A DNA stretch of 64,000 nt, taken from positions 930,001 to 994,000 of the forward strand of contig NC_009881.1 of assembly GCF_000018205.1 (NCBI RefSeq), in the 5' to 3' direction. The notes under the pieces are model-generated. The model did no database searches and was not told the origin of the DNA. It worked only from the letters and a program-made list of their open reading frames with translations. The stretch is from Rickettsia akari str. Hartford. Its GTDB lineage: Bacteria > Pseudomonadota > Alphaproteobacteria > Rickettsiales > Rickettsiaceae. The position numbers and the translations under genes are program-made. Shown one piece after another: positions 18,688-29,495 of the stretch (its first letter is position 1; every line of letters starts with the position of its first letter).

Positions 18688-20226
18688 TCATACAACATCC
18701 CCCTCAAATCTCGGAAATATTATGGTAGGTTCTAAAATATTGCTACCTGCCCTTAAAGCATAATCACGTATTAAATGCTTAAATAGGCGTTCTTCTTTAC
18801 TTATCCCTAACTGATTTAGCATTTTATTCGCTGAACTCGGTATAAAAGGCTGAAGCATTATAGCAATATAGCGTAAAACTTCTAGTAAAGTGTATAACAC
18901 TTCTAGCATTTTATCCGGATCTGTTTTTTTCAAATTCCAAGGTGCTTCACTATCAATATAGATATTTGCTTCTTCAGCTAGATTAATAATATTGTCAAGA
19001 ATTTTATTAATCTCTGTTTTGTCCATCAATAAAATATTCTGCTCGGCAAATTTACTTGCGGTTTTTAAAATCGGCAGCTCATATATTTTATCTATAACGC
19101 TTTGCGTAAGAAGCGGCACTTTACCTTCATTATTTTTATAAACAAAAGCTGTACTACGCTGTAATAAATTACCTATTTTGTTTGACAACTCGCTATTAAT
19201 ACGGGTAATTAAATTACTACGGGCAAAATTGCCATCTGCACCAAAAGTTACTTCACGCATCAGAAAATACCTAATCTGATCAATACCGAATTCATTGATT
19301 AACTTAATCGGATCAATGGTATTACCAAGAGATTTAGAGATTTTCTGCCCCTCATTCGTCCACCAACCATGAGCCATAATTGTTTTCGGTAGCGGAATTT
19401 CTGCAGCCATCAAAAAAGCAGGCCAATAGACAGTATGAAAACGCAAGATATCCTTACCTACTACGTGTAAATCAGCCGGCCAAAATTTACCGTAACTACT
19501 TTGTTCATCAGGATAACCGAGTGCCGAAATATAATTAGCAAGTGCATCAAGCCAAACATAAATCACGTGTTTTTCGTTATTTGGAACTTTTATACCCCAG
19601 TTAAAAGTAGTACGTGACACGGATAAATCTTTTAGACCTGATTTAACAAAGCTAATTACTTCGTTACGCCTTGATATAGGTCTGATAAAATCAGGGTTTG
19701 CTTCATAAAACTCAAGCAATTTATCTTGCCATTGTGAAAGATTAAAGAAATAGCTTGGTTCTTTAACCCATTCAACTGGAGCACCCGTCGGCGCTAAACC
19801 GTCACTCGTAAGTTCCGACTCATCAAAAAAAGCCTCATCTCGCACTGCATACCAACCTTCATAAAATCCTTCATAGATTGTACCGTTATCTAGCAATTTC
19901 TGCCAAAAAACAGCTACAGCTTCTTTATGTCTATTTTCCGTGGTCCTAATAAAATCATCATTAGAAATATGCATAACAGCCATCAGATGACGAAAACTCT
20001 CCGAGGTCTGATCGGTAAATTTTTGAGGATCAATATTTTTGTTAATTGCTGCTTTTTCTACTTTCTGCCCATGTTCATCGGTACCTGTTAAAAATATTAC
20101 GTCGAGACCACGAAGGCGCATGAAACGAGCGATTACATCACTTGCAACGCTAGTATAAGCATGACCGATATGAGGAACATCGTTAACGTAATATATAGGG
20201 GTAGTAATGTAGTAAGTATTATTCAT
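18688..20226 (-). CDS. metG: Methionyl-tRNA synthetase
   Basis: Charges tRNA-Met. The 512 residues make the short form without a C-terminal dimerisation domain. The class I HIGH signature is [10 protein letters not shown] (residues 18-27) and the KMSKS loop is [10 protein letters not shown] near residue 298. [16 protein letters not shown] and [19 protein letters not shown] are conserved active-site helices. No zinc-binding Cys cluster is visible. It overlaps tmk by 4 nt. Confidence 0.97.
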
Positions 20227-20834
20227 AAATGCTTTTTTATTAACTCATGTACTTCAGGTGGACTTAAATCTGATGCTTTAATTGTTTTTATTCTCTCAGG
20301 AAATCTATTACTTAATGCTTTAAAGCAATCATAGACTTTTTTATAAAAATCTATACCTCTTATGTCAAATTTATTGCTCATATTTCGTGAATTGACTCTC
20401 TCAATAGCAGTATCCGGCTCTACGTCAATAAAAAACGTAATCTCCGGCATAAGAGAAGGCATTAAAATTTTGTGCAGATTATAAACTAAATCTATGCCGT
20501 TTTCTAGCTCTAATCCTTGATAACATGCAGTCGAGTCAATAAACCTATCACATATTACGACATGTCCATCTTGCAGAGCCGGTATAATTTTCCGTGCCAT
20601 ATGATCATAACGTGCTGCCATAGCTTGCAAAAGCTCAGACATAGGTAATAATGATTCATGAACTAGGATTGCACGCATTTTTTCGGCGACGGCAGTACCT
20701 CCCACTTCACGAGTTAAAATAACGTGAGTATTTTGAGATTTTAAATATTCATAGAGCATTTGAGCTTGAGTGGATTTACCGATTCCATCCCCTCCCTCAA
20801 ATGTAATAAACTTTCCTTGTTTCAAATTATTCAT
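20223..20834 (-). CDS. tmk: Thymidylate kinase
   Basis: Phosphorylates dTMP to dTDP; 203 residues. The P-loop is [16 protein letters not shown] (residues 12-27), and the DR signature with substrate contacts is [13 protein letters not shown]. The motif usually read REPGGT appears as REVGGT, a Pro to Val change beside the dTMP pocket. The stop overlaps the metG start (ATGA), so the two genes are translationally coupled. Confidence 0.96.
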
Positions 20835-20939
20835 TAATTACAATTACTCTAAGCTATAACTTTTATAATCATATCTCTTAAAAAAATTATTTACAAGTAA
20901 GATTACATACTTATATACTCCTAACACAATTAAGAGCAA

Positions 20940-21062
20940 TTATACGAAGCGCAATTTGGAACAGAGCAAGGCATTTTGAAGCGTTTAACCGCAGCGTATA
21001 TACCTAACGTGCGGATCAAAAGCGAAAAACAACGACGCCAATTTGTCAAATTCAGCAAGTAT
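20940..21062. repeat. Palindromic repeat, family C-like
   Basis: This segment between divergent tmk and the MHS transporter gene has GCAATTTGGAAC near the left and GCCAATTTGTCAAATTC near the right. GCAGCGTATATACCTAACGTGCGG lies in the middle, and it is richer in G+C than its flanks. No gene seen. Confidence 0.5.
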
Positions 21063-21094
21063 ACATTATAAATTTTACATTACATTATTAATAT

Positions 21095-22375
21095 ATGAGC
21101 AATTCATTAAGCAAGAGGGATTTTTCTATCATAATCGGTAATGCGATGGACCATTTTGATACTGCACTTTATGGGTTTCTTGTACCGTTACTTGCTGGTA
21201 TTTTCTTTCCGCATCATGATAAAATTGTCGCCTTAATACTTACCTATAGTGTTCTTGCGACATCTTTATTTACACGTCCCATAGGCTCTTATTGTTTTGG
21301 CGTAGTTGCTAAAAAATACGGCGGGGTTTTTGCTTTATCTCATTCTCTAATCGGAGTTGCTTTAACAACTAGCTTAATAGGTCTAATCCCCTCTCATACG
21401 CACATAGGCTGGCTTGCACCGCTATTATTAGTTGTGCTTAGAACGTTGCAAGGAGTATATTCCGAGGGTGAATGTGCTATTGCTAAATTATATATTCTAG
21501 AGAATAAAGACGAAAAAAAAGCATTTAAAGCTTCTTACCTTTATCAAACCTCTACAATGCTTGGTATTATTCTTGCTTCATTTATCAGCAGTATAGTTTT
21601 AAATCTAGAGTATAATGAATATTGGCGTTTATGTTTCATATTTGGCGGACTTATAGCCCTTATAGGTTATTTTTTAAGGAAGAGCGAGGATATTATAGTA
21701 AGACCATCATTGTCAAGCCACGGGCTGACAATGAGATCCTCGCCTCGCAATGACGTGGTATCATCGCTATTACTCGACTTAAACACAATTTGGAACAATA
21801 AACTAAGTATCTTACGTATTAGTTTTGCCGTAGGTTTCTCATATATTACCTATATAGTGCCTTGCGTCTTTATGAATAGCTTTATTCCGCTTATCACTGA
21901 TATATCGCTTGAAACAATGATGAAATCTAATACGGAATTTCTGATTTGTGATATGATTATGATTCCGATAATTGGTCATCTAACAAAAAAAGTCCATTAC
22001 CTTAAAATATTGAAGGGTACTCTCATTATCATGAGTTTAAGCATAATTCCTTTATGGTTTTTCTTAGATAATTCGTCTATATGGTATGTTAATTTCGTAC
22101 GTATTTGGATTATAATACTCGGTGTTGGCTTCTTAGCACCATTGAATTGCTGGCTAAATAATTTGTTTAAAACTGCCGATAAATATATGTTAGTAGGTAT
22201 CGGCAGTAGTATAGGCTCTTCACTGATCGGACGCCTTACCCCGTCAATCTGCCTAATGCTTTGGCATGTAACCGGCATCTCTTTATCAATTGCGGTTTAC
22301 ATAACTGTAATATCAATGGTAACCTTATGGGCTGTTAGAGGAGTTATTGCACAGGTCAATGTCATGCATGCATAG
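21095..22375 (+). CDS. MFS transporter, metabolite:H+ symporter (ProP-like) family
   Basis: 426 residues with about 12 membrane helices. The start KRDFSIIIGNAMDHFDTALYGF and TRPIGSYCFGVVAKKYGG fit the MHS subfamily (proline/betaine, citrate, ketoglutarate carriers). LQGVYSEGECAIAKLYI in helix 5 matches its usual RxxQGxxxGGE-type region. Residues about 204-228 (SLSSHGLTMRSSPRND) come from an inserted repeat and fall in the central cytoplasmic loop between helices 6 and 7, where extra sequence is tolerated. Rickettsiae have several such carriers; substrate unknown. Divergent from tmk. Confidence 0.88.
   Translation: MSNSLSKRDFSIIIGNAMDHFDTALYGFLVPLLAGIFFPHHDKIVALILTYSVLATSLFTRPIGSYCFGVVAKKYGGVFALSHSLIGVALTTSLIGLIPSHTHIGWLAPLLLVVLRTLQGVYSEGECAIAKLYILENKDEKKAFKASYLYQTSTMLGIILASFISSIVLNLEYNEYWRLCFIFGGLIALIGYFLRKSEDIIVRPSLSSHGLTMRSSPRNDVVSSLLLDLNTIWNNKLSILRISFAVGFSYITYIVPCVFMNSFIPLITDISLETMMKSNTEFLICDMIMIPIIGHLTKKVHYLKILKGTLIIMSLSIIPLWFFLDNSSIWYVNFVRIWIIILGVGFLAPLNCWLNNLFKTADKYMLVGIGSSIGSSLIGRLTPSICLMLWHVTGISLSIAVYITVISMVTLWAVRGVIAQVNVMHA
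21705..21756. repeat. Partial repeat (family B/D mosaic) inside the MHS transporter gene
   Basis: TTGTCAAGCCACGGGCTGACAATGAG joined to TCCTCGCCTCGCAATGACG: pieces of two repeat families, in frame, coding about 17 residues. Confidence 0.65.
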
Positions 22376-22413
22376 GCGTGGCTTTGCTTATAGTACTGGA
22401 CAGTTTTTACTTT

Positions 22414-22530
22414 ATGTCATTTCTGCGGAAGTGGTCATCCAGAAAAAAGCATCACTACAGCAAGCTTTTTGAATTAAAAGCTTGATTTATCTCGCTTTAT
22501 GCTGGATACCAGCTTGTGCTAGTATGACAT
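22414..22530. repeat. Family A-like palindromic repeat
   Basis: ATGTCATTTCTGCGGAAGTGG on the left, GATACCAGCTTGTGCTAGTA-TGACAT on the right, and the inner hairpin AAGCTTTTTGAATTAAAAGCTT. It lies between the convergent MHS transporter and ubiA genes and may act on both 3' ends. The inner part resembles the copy at 50915-51028. Confidence 0.7.
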
Positions 22531-22629
22531 CCGGTAAGGTTGCTATTAAGTTGACACTCGTCTGCTTGCGCATGAATGACATCAAGCACATTATCTAATC
22601 CCTAATAAGACTGTTGTTAGTACAAGAAT

Positions 22630-23472
22630 TTAATAAAACACCATACTCAAAAGTACCCCGACATAATTATTAGCTCTGAACCTTGTCATACAATAATCAG
22701 GATTTTTTATATCAAGCGTCGCTACTTGCAATATCAGTAAAATTAAAGCAGCTAAAATAGGTAAATAGTCGATATTACGGTTAGCTATCTTTGTTGCTAG
22801 GGTAAATAGTAATATAAAAACTATATAGCATACATCAAGCCAAAATTTAGGATGCTTGTTTTCTAAATATATGCTTAAAGATTTCACTCCTATTTTCTTA
22901 TCGTCTTTTATATCCATATAGCCGTAAATCGTATCATAACCGGTTGCCCAAAAACAGCATGCTAAATATATAATAATTGCTGCTAAATCAAGTTTATCCT
23001 GAACTGCCGCATACGCTATTAATGCCCCTAGATTAAAGGTAAATCCCATAAATATTTGCGGAAAGTAGGTAATACGTTTCGTTAGCGGATATAGGCTAAT
23101 CATTATTACCGCAAAAAAACCTGTATATATGGCTGTTTTGTTTAAAAGTAGCAATATACAAAGCGAGATAATACTAAGAATAAAAAGTATAAAAATAGCA
23201 TAAGAAACAGATAAAGCACCGCTTGCTAAAGGTCGGTCTTTAGTCCGTGTAACATGTTTATCAAATTTTCTATCAAATATATCGTTAATAATACACCCGC
23301 TACTCCTTGTCGTTATACTCCCTAAAATAAATAACGGTAATAAATAAGCTAATTCCGTGTTAGAAGGGTTTGCAAGCAGCAATCCAAATAAAGCAGGGAA
23401 AAAAACCAGCAAATAAGCTACCGGCTTATCTACCCGCATTAATTTTAAAGTAAGTAAAAGTTTATTTGGCAT
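22630..23472 (-). CDS. ubiA: 4-hydroxybenzoate polyprenyltransferase
   Basis: Membrane enzyme that attaches the polyprenyl tail to 4-hydroxybenzoate in ubiquinone synthesis. It has 280 residues and about eight or nine helices. Both Asp-rich motifs are present: INDIFDRKFDKHVTRTKDRP (residues about 63-82) and YDTIYGYMDIKDDKKIGVKS (about 179-198). Its start MPNKLLLTLKLMRVDKPVAY gives the usual PxGxxLL-like entry. With ubiE and ubiB, three ubiquinone genes sit within 15 kb, but not in one operon. Confidence 0.96.
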   Translation of the reverse strand: MPNKLLLTLKLMRVDKPVAYLLVFFPALFGLLLANPSNTELAYLLPLFILGSITTRSSGCIINDIFDRKFDKHVTRTKDRPLASGALSVSYAIFILFILSIISLCILLLLNKTAIYTGFFAVIMISLYPLTKRITYFPQIFMGFTFNLGALIAYAAVQDKLDLAAIIIYLACCFWATGYDTIYGYMDIKDDKKIGVKSLSIYLENKHPKFWLDVCYIVFILLFTLATKIANRNIDYLPILAALILLILQVATLDIKNPDYCMTRFRANNYVGVLLSMVFY

Positions 23473-23533
23473 TTCTATTGTTTATTAATTCTTTGGCACG
23501 TTCTGTTTTAAGACCTTATCTGTAAAGATATTG

Positions 23534-23632
23534 TAAAACTAATTAAATTCTTTTTTACTGCAAATTATAAGATTTTTTGAAATAGGAATTGCTATTGTTG
23601 CACAAATCTTATCAATTTTCGATAAAAAAGTT
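23534..23632. mobile_element. MITE-like element, family E, copy 3 without ends
   Basis: ACTGCAAATTATAAGATTTT and AAATCTTATCAATTTTCGAT match the complement of the interior of the element at 16369-16504 almost throughout. The GTTAACAAAAT ends are missing. Confidence 0.65.
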
Positions 23633-23634
23633 CT

Positions 23635-24736
23635 TTAATGATCAATTAAAATATTTTTACAGATAGGCTCCAGCTCTTCAATAGTTGGGAGTTCACTTTT
23701 TATCTCGTCAGGTATATTTTCAGTGATTTTATACTCTGTAAGTCCAATAGGTTTACTCATATCACGCAATACATATTCTACAAGTATATTATTTTTTGAT
23801 TTGCATAAAATTAGCACAATAGACGTGTTATCGTTTGGATGCTTTAAAATATCATCTAAAACCGATAAATAAAAATTCATTTTACCAGCATATTTTAGTT
23901 TAAAATCCTTATCTTTAAGCTCACTTACTACAAAACGACGAAGTTTTAAATGATAGAATAATATATCAATATAGCATGTTCTACTATTTCTAAATGATAT
24001 TGTCTGCCAACAAAAACAAAACCAGCTCCAAGCTCAATTAAAAATTTTTCTATATGTTTAGTGAATTATTTTTATACCTCTCTTTCATGTGCTGTATTCC
24101 ATATACTTAAAAAATCAAAAACATATGGGTATTTGAACGTATAATGTGCTAGATCAGATTGAGGAGAGGCTAGTTTACTTTGAAAGTTTGTTATTGCTTG
24201 TCCTTGTCTTTTATGTAACTCAAGTTCAATTTGCATAGTAAGTACACTACGTGACCAACAATATTCAACAATTTTTTTCATATAAAAGATTTGGTGTTTT
24301 CTATCTTTTACTTTATCTAGTAAAAGAACTATATGAAACCACGTCAATTGTGCAGCAAGCTGCTGCACAAATTCTAAATCCCTATACTCTTGAGCAAAAC
24401 GTCTCATATATTTTTAAGGTTTCTGCTGCTAAATCCTTTTATTTCAGGAAATGCATAATGTAGATCACGGCTTAAATTATCTATTACTTTCGCACCCTAA
24501 CCATATTTGTTCTGTCGTTTAAGAATTTCATTACCTATATGATGATATAGCTTTATTAACTCACTATTTACTGACCTTGCAGCTTGATAACGACTTTCAG
24601 ATACTTGAATTTTTAATTGCTCTACAAATTTTAAATACTCTGAATTAATGATATTTTGATCCCTAAAATTTCTATTGGCATTATTATATACATGGATTTT
24701 TATATTTTCAATTATTAGCAATAGTTCTATTGTCAT
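23635..24736 (-). pseudogene. YhcG-type (DUF1016) PD-(D/E)XK nuclease, decayed
   Basis: Three open pieces follow the family in order. 24497-24736 carries FVEQLKIQVSESRYQAARSV and ELIKLYHHIGNEILKRQ. 24072-24407 carries MRRFAQEYRD, QLTWFHIVLLLDKVKD, YCWSRSVLTMQIE and KYPYVFDFLSI. 23635-23880 carries MNFYLSVLDDILKHPNDNTS, LILCKSKNN, EYVLRDMSKPIGLTEY and LPTIEEL. Frameshifts and lost sequence separate them. The central nuclease core lies in the broken part near 23900-24060. Its 5' end runs about 60 bp beyond the neighbouring, oppositely oriented valS leader. Confidence 0.85.
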
Positions 24737-24785
24737 AATCGCATATAACCTTTATAATGAGATTCCTGAATCAACTATAAAATCT

Positions 24786-27224
24786 ATGACAGAATTTCCG
24801 AAAAATTATAATTTTACAGAAAATGAAAAAAAATGGCAGCAAATTTGGCAAGCGCAGCAAATTTATGCTTATGATCCAAATATTTCAAAAGAAGAAACCT
24901 ATGTAGTTGATACGCCGCCTCCGACGGTTTCAGGGCAGTTACATATCGGGCATGTTTACAGCTATACGCAAACGGATTTTATTGTACGATTTCAGCGTAT
25001 GATCGGTAAAAATATCTTTTATCCTATGGGTTTTGACGATAATGGTCTACCAACCGAGAGACTTGTTGAAAAACAGAAGCAGATCAAAGCTTATAATATG
25101 GGCAGAGACGAGTTTATAAAAATTTGTGAAGAGGTAGTAGAAAGTGAAGAAGAGAAGTTTAGAAGGCTATTTAACCAAATAGCTTTATCGGTTGACTGGA
25201 GTTTAGAGTACCAAACTATCAGTCCGTTATCACGTAAAATATCACAAATGTCTTTTCTTGATTTAGTGAAGAAAGGTAAAATTTATCGTAATGATCAGCC
25301 GATATTGTGGGACCCGGTAGATGGTACGGCTCTTGCTCAAGCCGATATTGAGGATAAGGCAAAAACCTCTTTCATGAATTATATTATTTTTAAAACTGAG
25401 CAAGGAGAGTCTCTTACTATAGCAACTACCAGACCTGAGTTATTGCCTGCTTGCATCGCCGTATTTTATCACCCTGATGACAAGCGTTATAAGCATCTAG
25501 CATGTAAATCAGCTATAACACCGCTTTTTAATGAAAAAGTTCCGCTGCTTGCCTCTCCTTTAGTACAACAAGATAAAGGTACAGGTTTAGTTATGTGCTG
25601 TACATTTGGTGATCAAACGGATATTACTTGGTGGAAGACGCATAATCTACCTTTAAAAACTATTATCACTAAAAAAGGTACAATAAATTTCCCTCACAAT
25701 ATTGCTATAGACGGTTTGAAAATTAAAGAAGCACGAATAAAAATAATAGATATTTTAAAAGAACAAAAGTTGATTACTAAACAAGAAGAAATTACCCAAA
25801 CCGTTAAATGTGCTGAGAGGTCTGGTGCTCCTCTTGAGATACTAACGGTGCCGCAATGGTTCGTTAAAACGATATCACATAAAGAAGCATTACTTAAAAG
25901 AGCAAACGAACTAAACTGGCGTCCTAACAATATGAAAATTCGTTTAGAGAATTGGATTAATGCCATTAGTTGGGATTGGTGCATAAGTAGGCAGCGTTAT
26001 TTTGGTGTGCCTTTCCCTGTTTGGTACTCTAAAAGAGTCGGCGAAGAAGGTAAGATTTTATATGCCGATATTTCGCAGCTACCTGTCGATCCATTAAAAG
26101 ATTTACCTATAGGTTATAGTAAGGAGGAAGTAGAGCCTGATTTAGATGTTATGGATACTTGGGCAACAAGCTCTGTTTCACCTCAACTTTCGACGCATTG
26201 CATCTCTGACAATTTCGCTGTTAATAAAGATAGACACAATAAATTATTCCCGATGGATTTAAGACCGCAAGCACACGAAATTATCAGAACTTGGGCATTT
26301 TATACTATCTTAAAAGCTCATCTACACCAAAATACTCTACCGTGGGGAAATATCATGGTTAGTGGTTGGTGTTTAGCTGAAGATCGAAGTAAAATGTCAA
26401 AATCTAAGGGCAATGTTTTAGTTCCTGAAAAGCTGCTAGAGCAGTACGGTTCCGATGTAATACGTTATTGGTCGGCAAATTCAAAACTAGGTGCTGATAC
26501 CGCCTATTCCGAAGACGTTATGAAAAACGGCAAACGACTTGTTAATAAGCTGTGGAATGCCTGTAAGTTTATTTTTATACATTGTAATAAACTAAAAGAT
26601 GTAGATAAAAAAGCAAGCTTGTTCGATATTAAAGAACAAATCACTAATGAATTTGATCAGTGGATGATTAATAAGTTAGTGGAATTAGTTAACGCGGCAA
26701 CAAATGAGTTACAAAACTATGAATACGCAAATGCTATGCATCTGACGGAAAAGTTTTTTTGGGTGATATTTTGTGATAATTATTTAGAGATAAGTAAAAC
26801 AAGAAGCTATGATGAAGAAAATAAAAACCCACAAGGACAGTATAGTAGCATATTAACTTTATATCATGTGATGCAAATTTTACTGAAACTATTTGCACCG
26901 TTTATACCCCATATTACTGAAGAGTTATATCAGATATTATATAGTGAGAATTCTATTCACGTTAAAGGTAACTGGGTTAATTACGGTGACTTACACTATG
27001 GAATCGATGTAACGCAATCGGAAGGATTAATTGCAATCCTAGATATCGTCAGAAAATTCAAAGCTGAGAATAATCTATCTATAAAAGCTCCAATAAAACT
27101 GCTTGAAGTTAGCGGCATAGAATTATCTGCAGAGCTAACGGAAGATTTAAAAAACGTCACATCAGCAGAAGAAATACAATTTGAGGGCCAAGGTGATAAA
27201 ATTAAAGTCAATGTTATCTTTTAA
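24786..27224 (+). CDS. valS: Valyl-tRNA synthetase, archaeal type
   Basis: 812 residues from the ATG at 24786 ([20 protein letters not shown]); the upstream in-frame extension overlaps the dead yhcG and is not part of the family. HIGH motif [23 protein letters not shown] motif [18 protein letters not shown]1 editing domain in between with [17 protein letters not shown], then the anticodon-binding helices. The stretch [19 protein letters not shown] is the archaeal/eukaryotic style, not the bacterial TDHAGIATQ style. That agrees with the known acquisition of an archaeal-type ValRS by Rickettsia. The C-terminus lacks the long coiled coil of bacterial ValRS. Confidence 0.95.
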   Translation: MTEFPKNYNFTENEKKWQQIWQAQQIYAYDPNISKEETYVVDTPPPTVSGQLHIGHVYSYTQTDFIVRFQRMIGKNIFYPMGFDDNGLPTERLVEKQKQIKAYNMGRDEFIKICEEVVESEEEKFRRLFNQIALSVDWSLEYQTISPLSRKISQMSFLDLVKKGKIYRNDQPILWDPVDGTALAQADIEDKAKTSFMNYIIFKTEQGESLTIATTRPELLPACIAVFYHPDDKRYKHLACKSAITPLFNEKVPLLASPLVQQDKGTGLVMCCTFGDQTDITWWKTHNLPLKTIITKKGTINFPHNIAIDGLKIKEARIKIIDILKEQKLITKQEEITQTVKCAERSGAPLEILTVPQWFVKTISHKEALLKRANELNWRPNNMKIRLENWINAISWDWCISRQRYFGVPFPVWYSKRVGEEGKILYADISQLPVDPLKDLPIGYSKEEVEPDLDVMDTWATSSVSPQLSTHCISDNFAVNKDRHNKLFPMDLRPQAHEIIRTWAFYTILKAHLHQNTLPWGNIMVSGWCLAEDRSKMSKSKGNVLVPEKLLEQYGSDVIRYWSANSKLGADTAYSEDVMKNGKRLVNKLWNACKFIFIHCNKLKDVDKKASLFDIKEQITNEFDQWMINKLVELVNAATNELQNYEYANAMHLTEKFFWVIFCDNYLEISKTRSYDEENKNPQGQYSSILTLYHVMQILLKLFAPFIPHITEELYQILYSENSIHVKGNWVNYGDLHYGIDVTQSEGLIAILDIVRKFKAENNLSIKAPIKLLEVSGIELSAELTEDLKNVTSAEEIQFEGQGDKIKVNVIF

Positions 27225-27958
27225 AAATATTATAGGCTTAATATTAATTATATTTGCCGGTAGATTTTTTTATATTAGAACATAACTGGCGATATGTAAC
27301 CTTAAGTGATGAACAAGTAAAAAAATATAGAATTAGCGAGACAAAAGCTATCGCCCTTTATCAGCTAATGAAAGATACTCATGAGCTCCTTGAGAAGAAT
27401 AATATTAATTATTGGACAGAAGGAGGCACTCTGCTTGGAGCCGTTAGACATCAAGGTATAATTCCTTTTGACGATGATTTAGACATCGGTATTATGCATG
27501 AAGACGAAATATTGCTGCAACAAATATTACCGCAATTTGAGCAACTCGGTTATGCTGTTTCCTACGAGAGAACTTATAATATATGCAAAAAAGCTTGTCA
27601 AGACAAATTTATATATACTAATTTAGCAGCTCGGGATAAGTATCCGAAGAGTTCATTTTATGATAATGAATTATATCCTTTAAAAAAATATAGATTCGGT
27701 AGTATATAGGTTTATGGTCCTGCTGATCCTATAGAAAATCTAAATAGGCAATATCCAGAATGGGATAAGTATGCAGTGATAAAGCATTCCCATAGCTTAC
27801 ATTTACCTTTTTTATCTAATATCGAGCAAAAAACCAAATTTATATTAACGCCGGAATTATTAAAACCTGCTCAGCCATTCGGACCTCTAGCAGATAAAGT
27901 GAATATAGTCAATTCAGCTACATTTATTGGTATGCACGAGGATATGGCTTATAATTAA
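27211..27958 (+). pseudogene. LicD-family phosphotransferase, broken
   Basis: The main frame (TTG at 27254) reads [32 protein letters not shown] and [13 protein letters not shown], the nucleotidyltransferase-like core of LicD proteins that add phosphocholine-type groups to surface glycans. It stops at TAG 27707-27709. The same frame then resumes with [20 protein letters not shown] to 27958. A likely original start (ATG 27211, [20 protein letters not shown], a membrane anchor overlapping the valS end) is one frameshift away. Two lesions only, so a recent loss; the 151-residue first part may still be translated. Confidence 0.75.
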
Positions 27959-28113
27959 ATGTTGAAATTGTTAAGATTATTTCGATATCAGTAACAAAAT
28001 AGTCATATGATTTACATTTGACTAAATTACCTTTTTTTTCGCAAAAATTAATATCACACAAATTGAGATAAGAAAGTAATAGCCAGTACTATCAATAAGC
28101 CCGGTTCATCAAA

Positions 28114-29261
28114 TCAAGAGCCCGAAATAGCTTGTTGATTTTGAACCACTTGAAAGCTAAATTCAGGTTTAAGTAATTCATGAAAATATTTTAAGCTTGA
28201 AGAAACGGTTGAGTCACTTACTTTTGCCTCCACTAAAATCCATGGGTGGTTATCTTTTGTTATTACTAAATTGACTTCACATTTTTGTTTATCACGAAGA
28301 TAATATAAACCAAAATCACCAAGCCATGTTTCGTTCCAAAAATATACTGCTTTTAAAAGGTGAGCAGCTACAAAATTTTCAAATCTTGCTCTTATATCTT
28401 TTATTTACGACCAATCCCAAAGGTAAATTTTTGGCTCTTTTATCAAGCTCCTTACAACATTTTTAGACCAAGGATTGATGGTAAAACAATAATAATGCTT
28501 TTCTAGCAAAGAAAGCCATCTTCTTATTCTTATTGTGTGGTCTGAAACCCTAACTTTGTTAACAAGATTTGTATAGTTTATTAATGAACCGGCTTGGTCG
28601 TTTATAATGGTAGCAAGTAATTCTAACGCATAAATATTGTATATATGTTCAGTATTTCTTACATCTTCTCTAAATAATTGCGCGAATCTTTTATTACTCC
28701 ATATTCTATGCAATTTAGTTCTTGCTTTTAAATAACTTTCTGCAAATCCTCAAAAATTTATTAAAGCTTCAAATGCATCTATAGTGATATTTTTAGGACT
28801 TGTTATATAATCAATGTTATTATCAAAGTTTTTAGCTATTTCAGATACCGATAATGGATGCACGGTTAAATTTATATAACGCCCCATTATGCTATCGCCG
28901 CCTTTTATATATATAATTTAGCACTACCTATTATAATAAATTCAATATGTTCTCCGAATTTATCATAAAATCCTTTTACAAGATTTTTCCAATCTTTACA
29001 TTTATGAATTTCATCTAATATTAAACATGGTTTCTTATAGGATATAGTAGAAAGTCACTTTTCAAAAAGTTCTGTATGTTTATTTAAGATTTTATTTCTA
29101 TCTTCAAGATAATCCCAATTTAGGTAAATTGAATTGTGATTAGGCTTGATTACTTGTTTTGATATTGTAGTCTTTCCTAGCTGCATTGCGCCGCTTATCA
29201 ATACAAGTTTACCGTAATTTGTTAGATATTATGCAACTTGCTTTTTATATAACCTATACAT
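28114..29261 (-). pseudogene. AAA_14/DUF4143-type ATPase, decayed
   Basis: From an ATG at 29259-29261 the pieces run LTNYGKLVLISGAMQLGKTT (Walker A) and KPCLILDEIHKCKDWKNLVK (Walker B and following). Then come HIEFIIIGSAKLYIYK, an open piece 28405-28713 (LYLWDWS end), and FVAAHLLKAVYFWNETWLGD, VNLVITKDNHPWILVEAKVS and a TGA at 28114. The C-terminal DUF4143 part has the usual nuclease-like EAK motif. A stop at codon 11 and several shifts kill it. It is the fuller version of the fragment at 7614-7832. Confidence 0.85.
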
Positions 29262-29293
29262 TATAATATCTCTATAAGTGTTGCCCCCACCGC

Positions 29294-29389
29294 TGTCATA
29301 CCGTTGTTTGACCACGGTATCCATAAAAATAATAAAAAATACTAGTATTTTTTAACTGGATCCAGCGATCAAGTTAGCTAGGATGACAA
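29294..29389. repeat. Family B palindromic repeat
   Basis: TGTCATACCGTTGTTTGACCACGG ... ACTAGTATTTTTTAACTGGATCCAGCGATCAAG ... GGATGACA. It lies between the dead ATPase and rmuC. Confidence 0.75.
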
Positions 29390-29495
29390 TCTACGGGTAA
29401 TGCTATAAATTCATAAAAATATGATAAGTAAATGTCGCAATAGTTAAGACTGTTCCGATATTTATAACGCAATGCTCACATGAATTACAAAATAT

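Noticed and set aside
24675..24785. Longer N-terminus for valyl-tRNA synthetase
   Set aside because: The extra 37 codons are antisense to the yhcG remnant and do not belong to ValRS.
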